Assembly (NCBI RefSeq): GCF_001042905.1
Contig: NZ_JYLB01000006.1
Coordinates: 1 to 64,000, forward strand
Length of the DNA stretch: 64,000 bases
DNA from: Pseudomonas lini
Lineage (GTDB): Bacteria; Pseudomonadota; Gammaproteobacteria; Pseudomonadales; Pseudomonadaceae
Reading direction: 5' to 3'
In this document: positions 26,031 to 34,221 of the stretch, piece after piece
Layout of the letters: each line of letters begins with the position of its first letter
How positions within the stretch are numbered: position 1 is the stretch's first letter
Program-made: the position numbers and the translations under genes
The notes under the pieces: model-generated
What the model saw: the letters and a program-made list of their open reading frames with translations, nothing else
Database searches by the model: none
What the model was told of the DNA's origin: nothing

Positions 26031-27524
26031 TTACGCGCCCTTGGCCGAAGGCAGCTTGGATACCAGGCGCAGCGACACAGTCAGACCTTCGAGCTGATAG
26101 TGCGGGCGCAGGTAGAACCTGGAGTTGTAGTACCCCGGGTTGCCTTCCACGTCCTCGACGATCACTTCGGCCGCAGCCAATGGGTGCTGGGCCTTGGTGG
26201 TTTCGGTGGAGTGCGCCGGGTCACCGTCGACGTAGTTGAGGATCCAGTCCTGCAACCAACGCTGCATTTCGTCCTTCTCTTTGAAGGAGCCGATCTTGTC
26301 GCGCACGATGCACTTCAAGTAATGGGCGAAACGGCAGGTGGCGAACAGGTACGGCAGGCGCGCAGCCAGGTTGGCGTTGGCGGTGGCGTCCGGGTCGTCG
26401 TACTCGGCCGGTTTCTGCAGCGACTGGGCGCCGATGAACGCGGCGAAGTCGGTGTTTTTCTTGTGCAGCAGCGGCATGAAACCGTTCTTCGCCAGTTCCG
26501 CTTCACGGCGGTCCGAAATGGCGATTTCGGTCGGGCACTTCATGTCCACGCCACCATCGTCGGTCGGAAAGGTGTGCGCCGGCAGGTTTTCCACTTCACC
26601 GCCAGACTCCACGCCACGAATGCGCGAGCACCAGCCGAAGTGTTTGAACGAGCGGTTGATGTTCACCGCCATTGCATAAGCGGCGTTGGCCCATGTGTAC
26701 TTGGAGCTGTCGGCACCGTCGGTGCTTTCTTCGAAGGCGAAGGCCTCCACCGGATCGGTCTTGGCGCCATACGGCAGACGGGCGAGGAAGCGCGGCATGG
26801 TCAGGCCGATGTAGCGCGAGTCTTCCGATTCGCGCAGCGAGCGCCAGCCCGCGTATTCCGGGGTGGTGAAGATTTTGGTCAGATCGCGCGGGTTCGACAG
26901 TTCCTGCCACGAGCCCATGCCCATCACGGTCGGCGATGCGGCTGCGATGAACGGCGAGTGCATGGCGGCGCAGACTTTCGACAGCTCGCCCAGCAACTCG
27001 ACATCCGGCGGCGACTGGTCGAAGTAGTAATCGCCCACGAGGCAACCGTAAGGTTCGCCGCCGAACTGGCCGTATTCTTCCTCGTACATCTTCTTGAAGA
27101 TCGGGCTCTGGTCCCACGCGGTGCCCTTGAATTTCTTCAGGGTCTTGTGCAGGTCAGTCTTGGAGATATTGAGCACGCGAATCTTGAGCTGCTCGTCGCT
27201 TTCGGTGTTGTTGACCAGGTAGTGCAGGCCACGCCAGGCGCTTTCCAGTTGCTGGAAGTCCGGGTGATGGATGACCTGGTTAACCTGGGCGGTGAGCTTG
27301 GCGTCGATGGCGGCGATGATTGATTCGATCGACTTGATGGCGTCGTTGGACACCAGGTCGGTCTGCGCCAGGGCCTGCTCGGCCAGGGTGCGCACGGCGG
27401 TTTCGACGGCTTCGCGGGCGCGGTCGGTCTTGGGTTTGAATTCTTGCAGCAGCAGGGAGGCGAACTCGCTGGCTTCTTCGGTGGTGCCCAGTGTCTGAGC
27501 GTCTGCACGTACTGAATCGGTCAT
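26031..27524 (-). CDS. tssC: TssC (VipB) sheath large subunit, cluster 1
   Basis: A 497-residue sheath protein that pairs with TssB to build the contractile T6SS sheath in the cytoplasm. Family features include HHPDFQQLESAWRGLHYLV near 85-105, SPPDVELLGELSKVCAAMHS and the C-terminal EGNPGYYNSRFYLRPHYQLE. The second ATG (27524) is preferred since AGGA lies nine bases upstream; the first at 27530 is too close. It starts 16 bp after tssB. A second TssC at 55749-57224 belongs to the other T6SS. Confidence 0.96.
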   Translation of the reverse strand: MTDSVRADAQTLGTTEEASEFASLLLQEFKPKTDRAREAVETAVRTLAEQALAQTDLVSNDAIKSIESIIAAIDAKLTAQVNQVIHHPDFQQLESAWRGLHYLVNNTESDEQLKIRVLNISKTDLHKTLKKFKGTAWDQSPIFKKMYEEEYGQFGGEPYGCLVGDYYFDQSPPDVELLGELSKVCAAMHSPFIAAASPTVMGMGSWQELSNPRDLTKIFTTPEYAGWRSLRESEDSRYIGLTMPRFLARLPYGAKTDPVEAFAFEESTDGADSSKYTWANAAYAMAVNINRSFKHFGWCSRIRGVESGGEVENLPAHTFPTDDGGVDMKCPTEIAISDRREAELAKNGFMPLLHKKNTDFAAFIGAQSLQKPAEYDDPDATANANLAARLPYLFATCRFAHYLKCIVRDKIGSFKEKDEMQRWLQDWILNYVDGDPAHSTETTKAQHPLAAAEVIVEDVEGNPGYYNSRFYLRPHYQLEGLTVSLRLVSKLPSAKGA

Positions 27525-27539
27525 GATCATTCGTCCTGA

Positions 27540-28049
27540 TTAAGCCTGAGGCTCGGCTGGCTTCGGCGCACTGGCAAGCGCCTGGAGCAGCGCCGGATCC
27601 TTGATGGCCTTCATGATGATTTCTTCGGCACCGGTCTTGCCGTCCATGTAGGTCAGCAGGTTGGCCAGTTGGGTGCGCGCTTCGAGCAACTTGTTCAGCG
27701 AGTCGACCTTGCGCGCCACGGCGGCCGGGCTGAAGTCGTCCATGCTTTCAAAGGTGATGTCCAGGCTCAGGTTGCCTTCGCCGGTCAGCTCGTTGGGCAC
27801 GTGGAACGCGACGCGTGGCTGCATGGCCTTGAGGCGCGAGTCGAAGTTGTCGACATCCACCTCAAGGAACTTGCGATCGGCCACAGGCGCCAGAGGCTCG
27901 GCGGGCTTGCCGGCGAGGTCCGCCATGACGCCCATGACGAAGGGCAACTGGACCTTTTTCTCGGCGCCGTAAAGCTCGACGTCGTACTCGATCTGCACTC
28001 GAGGCGCGCGGTTGCGCGCGATGAATTTCTGAGAACTTTGCTTCGCCAC
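27540..28049 (-). CDS. tssB: TssB (VipA) sheath small subunit, cluster 1
   Basis: A 169-residue small sheath subunit (MAKQSSQKFIARNRAPRVQI; LPFVMGVMADLAGKP). It forms the interlocked TssB-TssC dimer and, in known systems, carries part of the helix recognised by ClpV after contraction. It lies between tssA (gap with a perfect hairpin) and tssC (16 bp) and has the normal family length. Confidence 0.96.
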   Translation of the reverse strand: MAKQSSQKFIARNRAPRVQIEYDVELYGAEKKVQLPFVMGVMADLAGKPAEPLAPVADRKFLEVDVDNFDSRLKAMQPRVAFHVPNELTGEGNLSLDITFESMDDFSPAAVARKVDSLNKLLEARTQLANLLTYMDGKTGAEEIIMKAIKDPALLQALASAPKPAEPQA

Positions 28050-28084
28050 GTTGCTGCTCCTGGTCGCTCAAGCGACGGTGTTGG

Positions 28085-28107
28085 CGTCACCGGTGGTACC
28101 GGTGACG
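28085..28107. other. perfect hairpin between tssA and tssB
   Basis: CGTCACCGG at 28085-28093 and CCGGTGACG at 28099-28107 form a 9-bp perfect stem with a five-base loop (TGGTA), located in the 80-bp gap between the tssA stop and the tssB start. There is no T-run on either side, so it is not a standard terminator. It could be an RNA processing or stabilising element or a protein-binding site. Confidence 0.6.
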
Positions 28108-28129
28108 TGACTGCGTGATCCGTTCGCTT

Positions 28130-29161
28130 TTATTCGCTGTCTGGTCCGCGCAGGTTTTCAAATTGGCTCATGCCGTCGGGAATCAGGTTGCGCACGATCG
28201 CCGCAAAGTCGGCGTGCACCAGATTCTTCGCCCGGTTCAACAGCACCGGCAGCGGGCTGGAGGGCTCATGACGGGTGTAGTACGCAAGAATCCGGTCCAG
28301 GCTGCGCAGCACGTCGTCGCGATTGTTGATTTCGCCGCTGCTGGTACCAGTGCTGCGCGGTGTGCTTGGTACGGTGGTGTGTTCAACCGACGCGGCACTG
28401 TCGTCGCTGATGGAGTCGGGCAGGGGGCTGTCGCCGCTCTGCGGGGCGAACTGGCCGAGAATCTGCAGGGCCATTTTTAGCGGTTGCTTCAACGGTCCAA
28501 GGTCAACGCCCTGGGCGGAACCCACTTGTTCGCTGACCTGTTGCTCGATGGCCTCGGCGACGCTGCGGGCCTCGTGCAAAGCGGCGCGGGTGATTTCCAA
28601 CTGTTCGGGATCGCTGTCCAGGAACGCCCCGGCGAGCTGCTCGGCGCCGAGGTTTTCGTCAGGGAAGCTTTGCAGGCCGCTGGCATTGGCGGCGGCGCGC
28701 AGGCTGACAGCACCAAAGGTTCGCGAACGGGCCAGGATGCTTTCGCGCAACAGGCGAATGGTGGCATCGGACGTCAGGCCGGCGAGGGCATTGATGCGCA
28801 CGGTGGGGTCGTTGTCGTCTTCGGCATCCAGGCGCGGATGCAGGTCGGCCCAGTATTGCTTGAGCAATTCGCTGATCAGTGTCAGGACGCGGGCCAGGCC
28901 GGTGACGCCTTCGAGGGCAAGGGTACTTTGCAAAAGGTAGTGGGTGATACGCAGGTCTTTGCTGCGTTGCAACAAATCCAGACTTTGCTGCTGGATGCCG
29001 CGCCATTCAGGAGGGGTCGCAGGCAATATTGAATCGCCCATGCTGCGCTCGGGCTGGCCCAGGGAATCGCGTTCCAGGCGTAAAAAATCCGCGTCATATT
29101 CCAGATCTTCACCACAAGGCGAAGTCGCGGAAACGGCGGCGAGCAACAAAGGCACTTCCAC
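28130..29161 (-). CDS. tssA: TssA cap/baseplate protein, cluster 1
   Basis: A 343-residue TssA with an N-terminal ImpA_N domain (PLLLAAVSATSPCGEDLEYD at the start; YWADLHPRLDAEDDNDPTVR near 125) and a C-terminal part typical of the short TssA1 class (NNRDDVLRSLDRILAYYTRH). It coordinates baseplate assembly and tail-tube/sheath growth. The GTG at 29161 is preferred: GGGAG lies nine bases upstream and it fits the family start. An ATG at 29233 would add 24 residues unlike the family. It is the first gene of the minus-strand operon, divergent from fha. Confidence 0.9.
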   Translation of the reverse strand: MEVPLLLAAVSATSPCGEDLEYDADFLRLERDSLGQPERSMGDSILPATPPEWRGIQQQSLDLLQRSKDLRITHYLLQSTLALEGVTGLARVLTLISELLKQYWADLHPRLDAEDDNDPTVRINALAGLTSDATIRLLRESILARSRTFGAVSLRAAANASGLQSFPDENLGAEQLAGAFLDSDPEQLEITRAALHEARSVAEAIEQQVSEQVGSAQGVDLGPLKQPLKMALQILGQFAPQSGDSPLPDSISDDSAASVEHTTVPSTPRSTGTSSGEINNRDDVLRSLDRILAYYTRHEPSSPLPVLLNRAKNLVHADFAAIVRNLIPDGMSQFENLRGPDSE

Positions 29162-29567
29162 TGAATTTGATCTCCCTATCGCCCGACTGACAGAGTCGGG
29201 CAGTTCACATGCTAGTTCCAGTTGGAACTTCACGTGCTTCCTTGAGTGTAATAGCCCTTTAGATGCGCGGTGATCTTAAAGTGCCATCATTTATATTCAA
29301 GAAGTTATGCATTTTTGGTGTAGTACTTATGGCTTGTCAAGGTAAGCTATTTCCTCTGTGTGACAGATGTGAGGTGCTTAACAACCCGCGCGACCGATAG
29401 GTCGAGGCAGGCACTGACGCAGGTTTTTTGTCACGCAGGCAGGTTAAGATCAGCAATTGTGCTGTTAAAAAACCGTTTTCAGGTTGTTTTTGCAAGGTTG
29501 TCGGAGCGAGTCTCGCGGGAGTGAATCCCGATTCGCCCGCGCGCAAAGTGTTCAGCAAGGAGGCAAG
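29162..29567. promoter_or_regulatory. divergent promoter region between tssA and fha
   Basis: This 406-bp non-coding stretch must hold the promoters of both halves of the H1-type locus. It is more AT-rich than its surroundings from 29275 to 29345. No convincing sigma-54 element or strong -35/-10 pair stands out. Two things are notable. A 15-base string AAAGTGCCATCATTT at 29278-29292 recurs exactly at 53173-53187, before the second T6SS. And CAAGGAGG just before the fha start matches the RsmA/CsrA core ANGGAN. Confidence 0.6.
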
Positions 29568-30977
29568 ATGTCACTGTGTTTGACTATCACTAGTTATCAC
29601 AAGATTACCCCTGGCCAGTGCTCTGAAAAATCCATGGATCAGGGAGTGATGGCAATTGGCCGCAATTCTGATAATGACTGGGTATTGCCCGATCCAGAGC
29701 GTTTGGTCTCCGGAAAACATTGCGTTATTCAATATAAAGATGGCCGGTATTACTTAACTGATAACAGCACTAACGGTGTGGAATTGGTCAAGGCCGGTAT
29801 TCGTCTGCGCAAGGGCAACAGCGAGCCGTTGCAAGATGGCGAAGTTATCCGCATCGGTGATTATGAAATCCAGGCGCGTATCGATTTCAGTCTGCCGGTG
29901 ACCGACGGCAACCCTTTCGCCGATTCGTCCAGCAGCTTCGAGGCCCTGATGGGGCGTCAGGGCGCCGTCGTGAATACGCCGACGTCGTTGCCTGTGGCAC
30001 CGCCTGCACATTTTCAGGGCGTATCGGCCATGGACACGATGCCGGACCTGTTCGACTTTCTGACACCGACCAGCGTCCCGCCAGCCACCCAACCCGACCA
30101 TGTCCCGGCCGAGCAGCACGACTTCCGCCCACCGACCCCGATTCCCAACCCAACGCCCGTGGCCGAGCCCGCGCCGCAGGCGTCGGCCCAACTGATTCCG
30201 GAAGATTGGGATCTGTTCAGCGACAAGCCTGCGCCGGTGGCGGTTGCCCCCCCGCCTGTCGCTTCCTTGCCTGTTGCAGAAGTTGCGCCGCCACCCGTAC
30301 CTCACATCAGTGTACCGATCGAGCCGGCACCTCTGCGCGAACCCGTGGCCATCGTCGAACGCCCGGTCAATCCTGCCGACAATTCTCAACCCGACCTGTT
30401 GCAAGCTTTTCTGCGCGGGGCCGGGCTGGATCAAGTGCGCCTGGACAAGGCTCAGGCCGAGGCGCAAATGGAAAGCATCGGTCGCAGTTATCGGCTGATG
30501 GTCGAAGGCCTGATCGATGTCTTGCGTGCCCGCAGCAGCCTCAAGGGCGAGTTCCGCATCCAGCAGACGATGATTCAACCGGTGGAAAACAATCCTCTGA
30601 AATTCGCTCCCAACGTCGATGAAGCATTGCTGTTGCTGTTGCGCCACAGCAATCAGGCGTTCATGGCGCCGGACTTGGCGGTGCGCGACAGCTTCGATGA
30701 CTTGCGTGCCCATCAATTGGCGGTGATGGCCGGTGTGGAAGCTGCGATCAAGCACCTGCTGGCGCGCTTCGAGCCGGCACAACTGGAAGAGCGCATGGGC
30801 AAGCCCGGTGGTCTGTCGAGCATTTTCAATGGCTCGCGACAGGCCCAGTACTGGCAGCAGTTCACCGAGCTCTACAGCAATATTTCCCGCGAGGCCCAAG
30901 AGGATTTCCAGGACCTGTTCGGTCGTGAATTCAGCCGCGCCTACGAAGAACACAGTACGAGGCAGCGCCGCGGCTGA
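29568..30977 (+). CDS. tagH: Fha/TagH forkhead-associated scaffold protein
   Basis: A 469-residue protein with an N-terminal FHA domain (AIGRNSDNDWVLPDPERLVS, GKHCVIQ, TDNSTNGVEL; about residues 20-110), a proline-rich linker (about 150-290) and the conserved type VI FHA C-terminal domain. In P. aeruginosa the orthologue Fha1 is phosphorylated by PpkA and promotes T6SS assembly; PppA reverses this. Start ATG 29568 has AAGGAGG seven bases upstream; 28 codons of open frame before it are not family sequence. The ribosome site overlaps an RsmA-like CAAGGAGG, in line with known Gac/Rsm control of the H1-T6SS. It is first gene of the plus-strand operon. Confidence 0.94.
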   Translation: MSLCLTITSYHKITPGQCSEKSMDQGVMAIGRNSDNDWVLPDPERLVSGKHCVIQYKDGRYYLTDNSTNGVELVKAGIRLRKGNSEPLQDGEVIRIGDYEIQARIDFSLPVTDGNPFADSSSSFEALMGRQGAVVNTPTSLPVAPPAHFQGVSAMDTMPDLFDFLTPTSVPPATQPDHVPAEQHDFRPPTPIPNPTPVAEPAPQASAQLIPEDWDLFSDKPAPVAVAPPPVASLPVAEVAPPPVPHISVPIEPAPLREPVAIVERPVNPADNSQPDLLQAFLRGAGLDQVRLDKAQAEAQMESIGRSYRLMVEGLIDVLRARSSLKGEFRIQQTMIQPVENNPLKFAPNVDEALLLLLRHSNQAFMAPDLAVRDSFDDLRAHQLAVMAGVEAAIKHLLARFEPAQLEERMGKPGGLSSIFNGSRQAQYWQQFTELYSNISREAQEDFQDLFGREFSRAYEEHSTRQRRG

Positions 30978-31052
30978 GCGTCGCCATCGCATAGCGCCAT
31001 TCATAGCAAAGAACGGAACAACGGATAGCTGAAACGTCATTGAGGACGCAGG

Positions 31053-31565
31053 ATGATTCCCAGGTTTTTACTCGCAGTCGCTACCGCGCTTCTGCTGACC
31101 GCATGTGCCAAGGATGCAGCCAAACCCCAGCCCGAAGAGGCCGAGGCCGAGGCCGACACGGCCGCCGTCGAGTTGCACTTTCACGCCATTGCCGGGCTCA
31201 ACCCCGGCGCCACTGGCCAGCCAGCCCCGGTCCGGGTGCGTATTTTTGAATTGAAAAATGCCGCCACCTTCGGCCGTTCCGATTATTTCGCACTGGCCGA
31301 ACGGGCCCAGGCGACGCTCGGCGCAGACCTGATCGACCAGGACGAAGTGCTGATCCAGCCCGGCCAGCAGTTGAGCCTGCAGCGCGACCTCGACCCGGCC
31401 ACCCGCCATATCGGCGTACTGGTGGGGTATCGCGAGCTGGATCAGTCGTTGTGGCGCGCGGTGATGAATGTCCCGCCGCGCCAATACACCGAATACCAGA
31501 TCAGCCTCGACGTGCGAGCCGTGCGCGGCGCCGTCGTGGTTTCCCCATCCAGCCCTGCCCAATAA
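31053..31565 (+). CDS. tssJ: TssJ outer-membrane lipoprotein
   Basis: A 170-residue lipoprotein with signal peptide and lipobox LLLTAC (Cys at residue 18). It anchors the TssJLM trans-envelope complex to the outer membrane. The mature part opens with an acidic linker (EEAEAEADTAA), then the TssJ beta-sandwich (VRVRIFELKNAATFGRSDYF; PGQQLSLQRDLDPATRHIGV). It lies 75 bp after fha and 16 bp before tssK, with GCAGG before the ATG. Confidence 0.95.
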   Translation: MIPRFLLAVATALLLTACAKDAAKPQPEEAEAEADTAAVELHFHAIAGLNPGATGQPAPVRVRIFELKNAATFGRSDYFALAERAQATLGADLIDQDEVLIQPGQQLSLQRDLDPATRHIGVLVGYRELDQSLWRAVMNVPPRQYTEYQISLDVRAVRGAVVVSPSSPAQ

Positions 31566-31581
31566 GCAATCGGAGCCCCCC

Positions 31582-32916
31582 ATGTCCTGGAACAATCGTG
31601 TGGTCTGGTCGGAAGGCATGTTCATTGGAACGCAGCACTTTCAGCAGCATGACCGTTACCTGGAGAACCTCATCGACGCCCGGAGCCGCCCGTTGTCGGC
31701 CGGCGCCTGGGGTTTCTCCGAATTGCTGATCGACCAGGGCCTGCTGGCCCAGGGCAAACTGGCGATTATCTCGGCGCGGGGCCTGTTGCCGGACGGCACG
31801 CCATTCAACATTCCCCAGGATGACCTGGCGCCGAGCCCGCTGAATGTCGATGACAACCTGCGCGATGGTTTGGTGTACCTGGCCTTGCCGCTCAAGCGCG
31901 CCGGTGCGCGAGATACCGTTGACGAAGGCGAAGCCTTGGGCGCTGCGCGCTACGTGAGCCAGGTGCGCGAAGTCCGGGACGACAACGCGCCGTTCGAAAA
32001 CCAGGCCCCGGTGGCAGTGGGTTCGAGGGCGCTGCGATTATTGGTAGCCCGGGATGGCATCAGCGACTACGCCGCCATCGGCCTGGTACGAATCAAGGAG
32101 AAACGCGCCGACCGAGCCCTGGTGCTCGACGACACCTACATCCCGCCGCTGCTGGATGTGGTCGCCTCCAACCCCCTGGCCGCGTTTCGCAGCGAACTGC
32201 TGGGCTTGCTGCATCAGCGCGGCGAAGCCCTCGCCGGGCGGGTGGTGGCGTCCGGTGCCGGCGGTGCCTCGGAGATTGCCGATTTCATGCTGCTGCAACT
32301 GGTCAACCGTGCCCAGCCGCTGATCCAGCACTTGAGCCAGTTGAGCCCATTGCACCCCGAGCGGTTCTACAGCGAGCTGGTGAGTCTGGCCGGCGAGTTC
32401 TCGACCTTTACCGCTTCCGGGCGACGGCCCCAGGAATACCCGCAGTACCAGCACGATGACTTGGCGCCGAGTTTCGCGCCGGTGATGCAAGCCCTGCGTG
32501 AGGCGCTGTCGATGCTGATCGACAGCAAGGCCACACCGATTCCGATCGTCGAAAAAGCCTATGGCGTCCATGTGGCGATGCTGGCCGACAAGGCCCTGCT
32601 CGACAGCGCCAGCTTCATCCTGGTGGTGCGCGCCGACGTACCCGCCGAAACCCTGCGCAGCCACTTTGGCCAACAGAGCAAGGTCGGCTCGGTGGAGCAC
32701 ATCCGCAACCTGGTCAACCTGCAATTACCGGGCATTGGCCTGCTGCCGCTGCCGGTGGCGCCACGGCAGATCCCGTATCACGTCGGCTCCACCTATTACG
32801 AACTGGACCGGGGCAGCGAGCATTGGCAGCAACTGGCCAACTCCGGCGGTTTTGCGTTCTACATCGCGGGGCAATTCCCGGGGCTGAACCTGGCTTTCTG
32901 GGCGATCCGAGGATAA
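31582..32916 (+). CDS. tssK: TssK baseplate subunit
   Basis: A 444-residue baseplate protein (ImpJ/VasE) linking the baseplate wedges to the TssLM membrane complex. It opens with the family signature MSWNNRVVWSEGMFIGTQHF and QQHDRYLE. The later LGLLHQRGEALAGRV and the C-terminal PGIGLLPLPVAPRQIPYH are also typical. The ATG at 31582 fits this start; open frame upstream overlaps tssJ in another frame. It ends six bases before tssL. Confidence 0.96.
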   Translation: MSWNNRVVWSEGMFIGTQHFQQHDRYLENLIDARSRPLSAGAWGFSELLIDQGLLAQGKLAIISARGLLPDGTPFNIPQDDLAPSPLNVDDNLRDGLVYLALPLKRAGARDTVDEGEALGAARYVSQVREVRDDNAPFENQAPVAVGSRALRLLVARDGISDYAAIGLVRIKEKRADRALVLDDTYIPPLLDVVASNPLAAFRSELLGLLHQRGEALAGRVVASGAGGASEIADFMLLQLVNRAQPLIQHLSQLSPLHPERFYSELVSLAGEFSTFTASGRRPQEYPQYQHDDLAPSFAPVMQALREALSMLIDSKATPIPIVEKAYGVHVAMLADKALLDSASFILVVRADVPAETLRSHFGQQSKVGSVEHIRNLVNLQLPGIGLLPLPVAPRQIPYHVGSTYYELDRGSEHWQQLANSGGFAFYIAGQFPGLNLAFWAIRG

Positions 32917-32922
32917 ACCGCA

Positions 32923-34221
32923 ATGAGCAACGACGATCGTACCCAATTCATGCCGACACCCGGTGGCCGTGGCGCCGAGCCCGCCCGTCCGGATGCTGGT
33001 CGTGCCCAGGCCGCGCCGCTTTCGATGCCGGCCGCGCCGCTTTTGATCGGCAACGCCGAAGGTCTCAACCCCCTGGAGAGCGCCGCTGGCCCGTTGCTGG
33101 CGTTGCTGACCCGCTTGCGCAACACCATTGCCCACCCGGCGCCGGCGAGCCTGCGGGCGCAATTACTGGCCTACCTGCGCCAGTTCGAGGAGCGCGCCGA
33201 GGCTGCCGGCGTGGTGCGCAACGATGTGTTGCTGGCCCGCTACGCCTTGTGCACCGCTCTGGATGAAGCGGTGTTGAGTACGCCGTGGGGTGGTGCCAGC
33301 GACTGGGGCAAACAGAGCCTACTGATCACCGTGCACAACGAAGCCTGGGGCGGCGAGAAGGTGTTCCAGCTCCTGGAGCATTGCCTGCAAAGCCCCCGCG
33401 AACGTTTGTATCTGCTGGAGCTGTTGTACCTGTGCATGTGCCTGGGTTTCGAAGGGCGTTATCGGGTCATGAACGACGGCCGCAGCCAACTGGAAGCCTT
33501 GCGTGAACGCACCAGTGCGGTCATCCGCAGCGCCCGTGGCGATTATGAGCGTGAACTGTCGCCGCATTGGCGCGGCGTCACCGTGGCTCGCGACCGGCTG
33601 GCGCAATTCATGCCGCCATGGATTGCCGTGGCCATCGGCGTGGCGTTGCTGCTGGCACTGCTGTTCGGCCTGCGCTTGAAACTGGCCGCCGATGCCGAGC
33701 CGGTGTTTAAAAATATCCATGCGCTGGGCGAGATCCCGGTGCAGGCCATCGACCGTCCGGTGGTGCAACCGAAACTGATCGAGCGTCCCCGCCTGGCGGG
33801 CTTCCTTGCCGATGAAATCAAGGCGGGCCGGATAGCGGTGGAAGACGCCGTTGACCGTTCAGTGGTGACCATCCGTGGCGATGAGCTGTTCGCCTCGGGC
33901 AGCGCCAGCATCATCGACGATTTCCAGCCGCTGATGCTGCGCATCGCCGATGCCGTTCGTAAGGTCAAGGGCCAGGTCCGGGTGACCGGCCACAGTGACA
34001 ATCGCCCGATTGCCACCTTGCGGTTTCCATCGAATTGGGCCTTGTCCGAGGCGCGGGCCAATTCGGTGCTGCAAATCCTTTCGGCCAAAACCGGCCAGCC
34101 CGAACGCTTCAGCGCCGAAGGTCGCAGCGACACCGAACCGCTGGCCTCGAACGCTACAACAGAGGGCCGCGCACGCAATCGTCGGGTCGAAATCACAGTG
34201 TTGGCGGAGGGGGTCGAGTGA
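32923..34221 (+). CDS. tssL: TssL inner-membrane protein with OmpA-like C-terminus
   Basis: A 432-residue protein: DotU-type cytosolic domain (about 50-225; YALCTALDEAVLSTPWGG), one transmembrane helix (WIAVAIGVALLLALLFGLRL at about 233-252) and a C-terminal OmpA/MotB peptidoglycan-binding domain (VTGHSDNRPIATLRFPSNWA near 350). This is the long TssL form that anchors the complex to the cell wall by itself, without a TagL-type partner. It overlaps tssM by four bases (GTGA). Confidence 0.96.
   Translation: MSNDDRTQFMPTPGGRGAEPARPDAGRAQAAPLSMPAAPLLIGNAEGLNPLESAAGPLLALLTRLRNTIAHPAPASLRAQLLAYLRQFEERAEAAGVVRNDVLLARYALCTALDEAVLSTPWGGASDWGKQSLLITVHNEAWGGEKVFQLLEHCLQSPRERLYLLELLYLCMCLGFEGRYRVMNDGRSQLEALRERTSAVIRSARGDYERELSPHWRGVTVARDRLAQFMPPWIAVAIGVALLLALLFGLRLKLAADAEPVFKNIHALGEIPVQAIDRPVVQPKLIERPRLAGFLADEIKAGRIAVEDAVDRSVVTIRGDELFASGSASIIDDFQPLMLRIADAVRKVKGQVRVTGHSDNRPIATLRFPSNWALSEARANSVLQILSAKTGQPERFSAEGRSDTEPLASNATTEGRARNRRVEITVLAEGVE

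Noticed and set aside
29162..29567. Sigma-54 promoter for either half of the H1-type locus
   Set aside because: A TGGCAC exists on the minus strand near 29281-29286 but no matching GC element lies 11-12 bases downstream.
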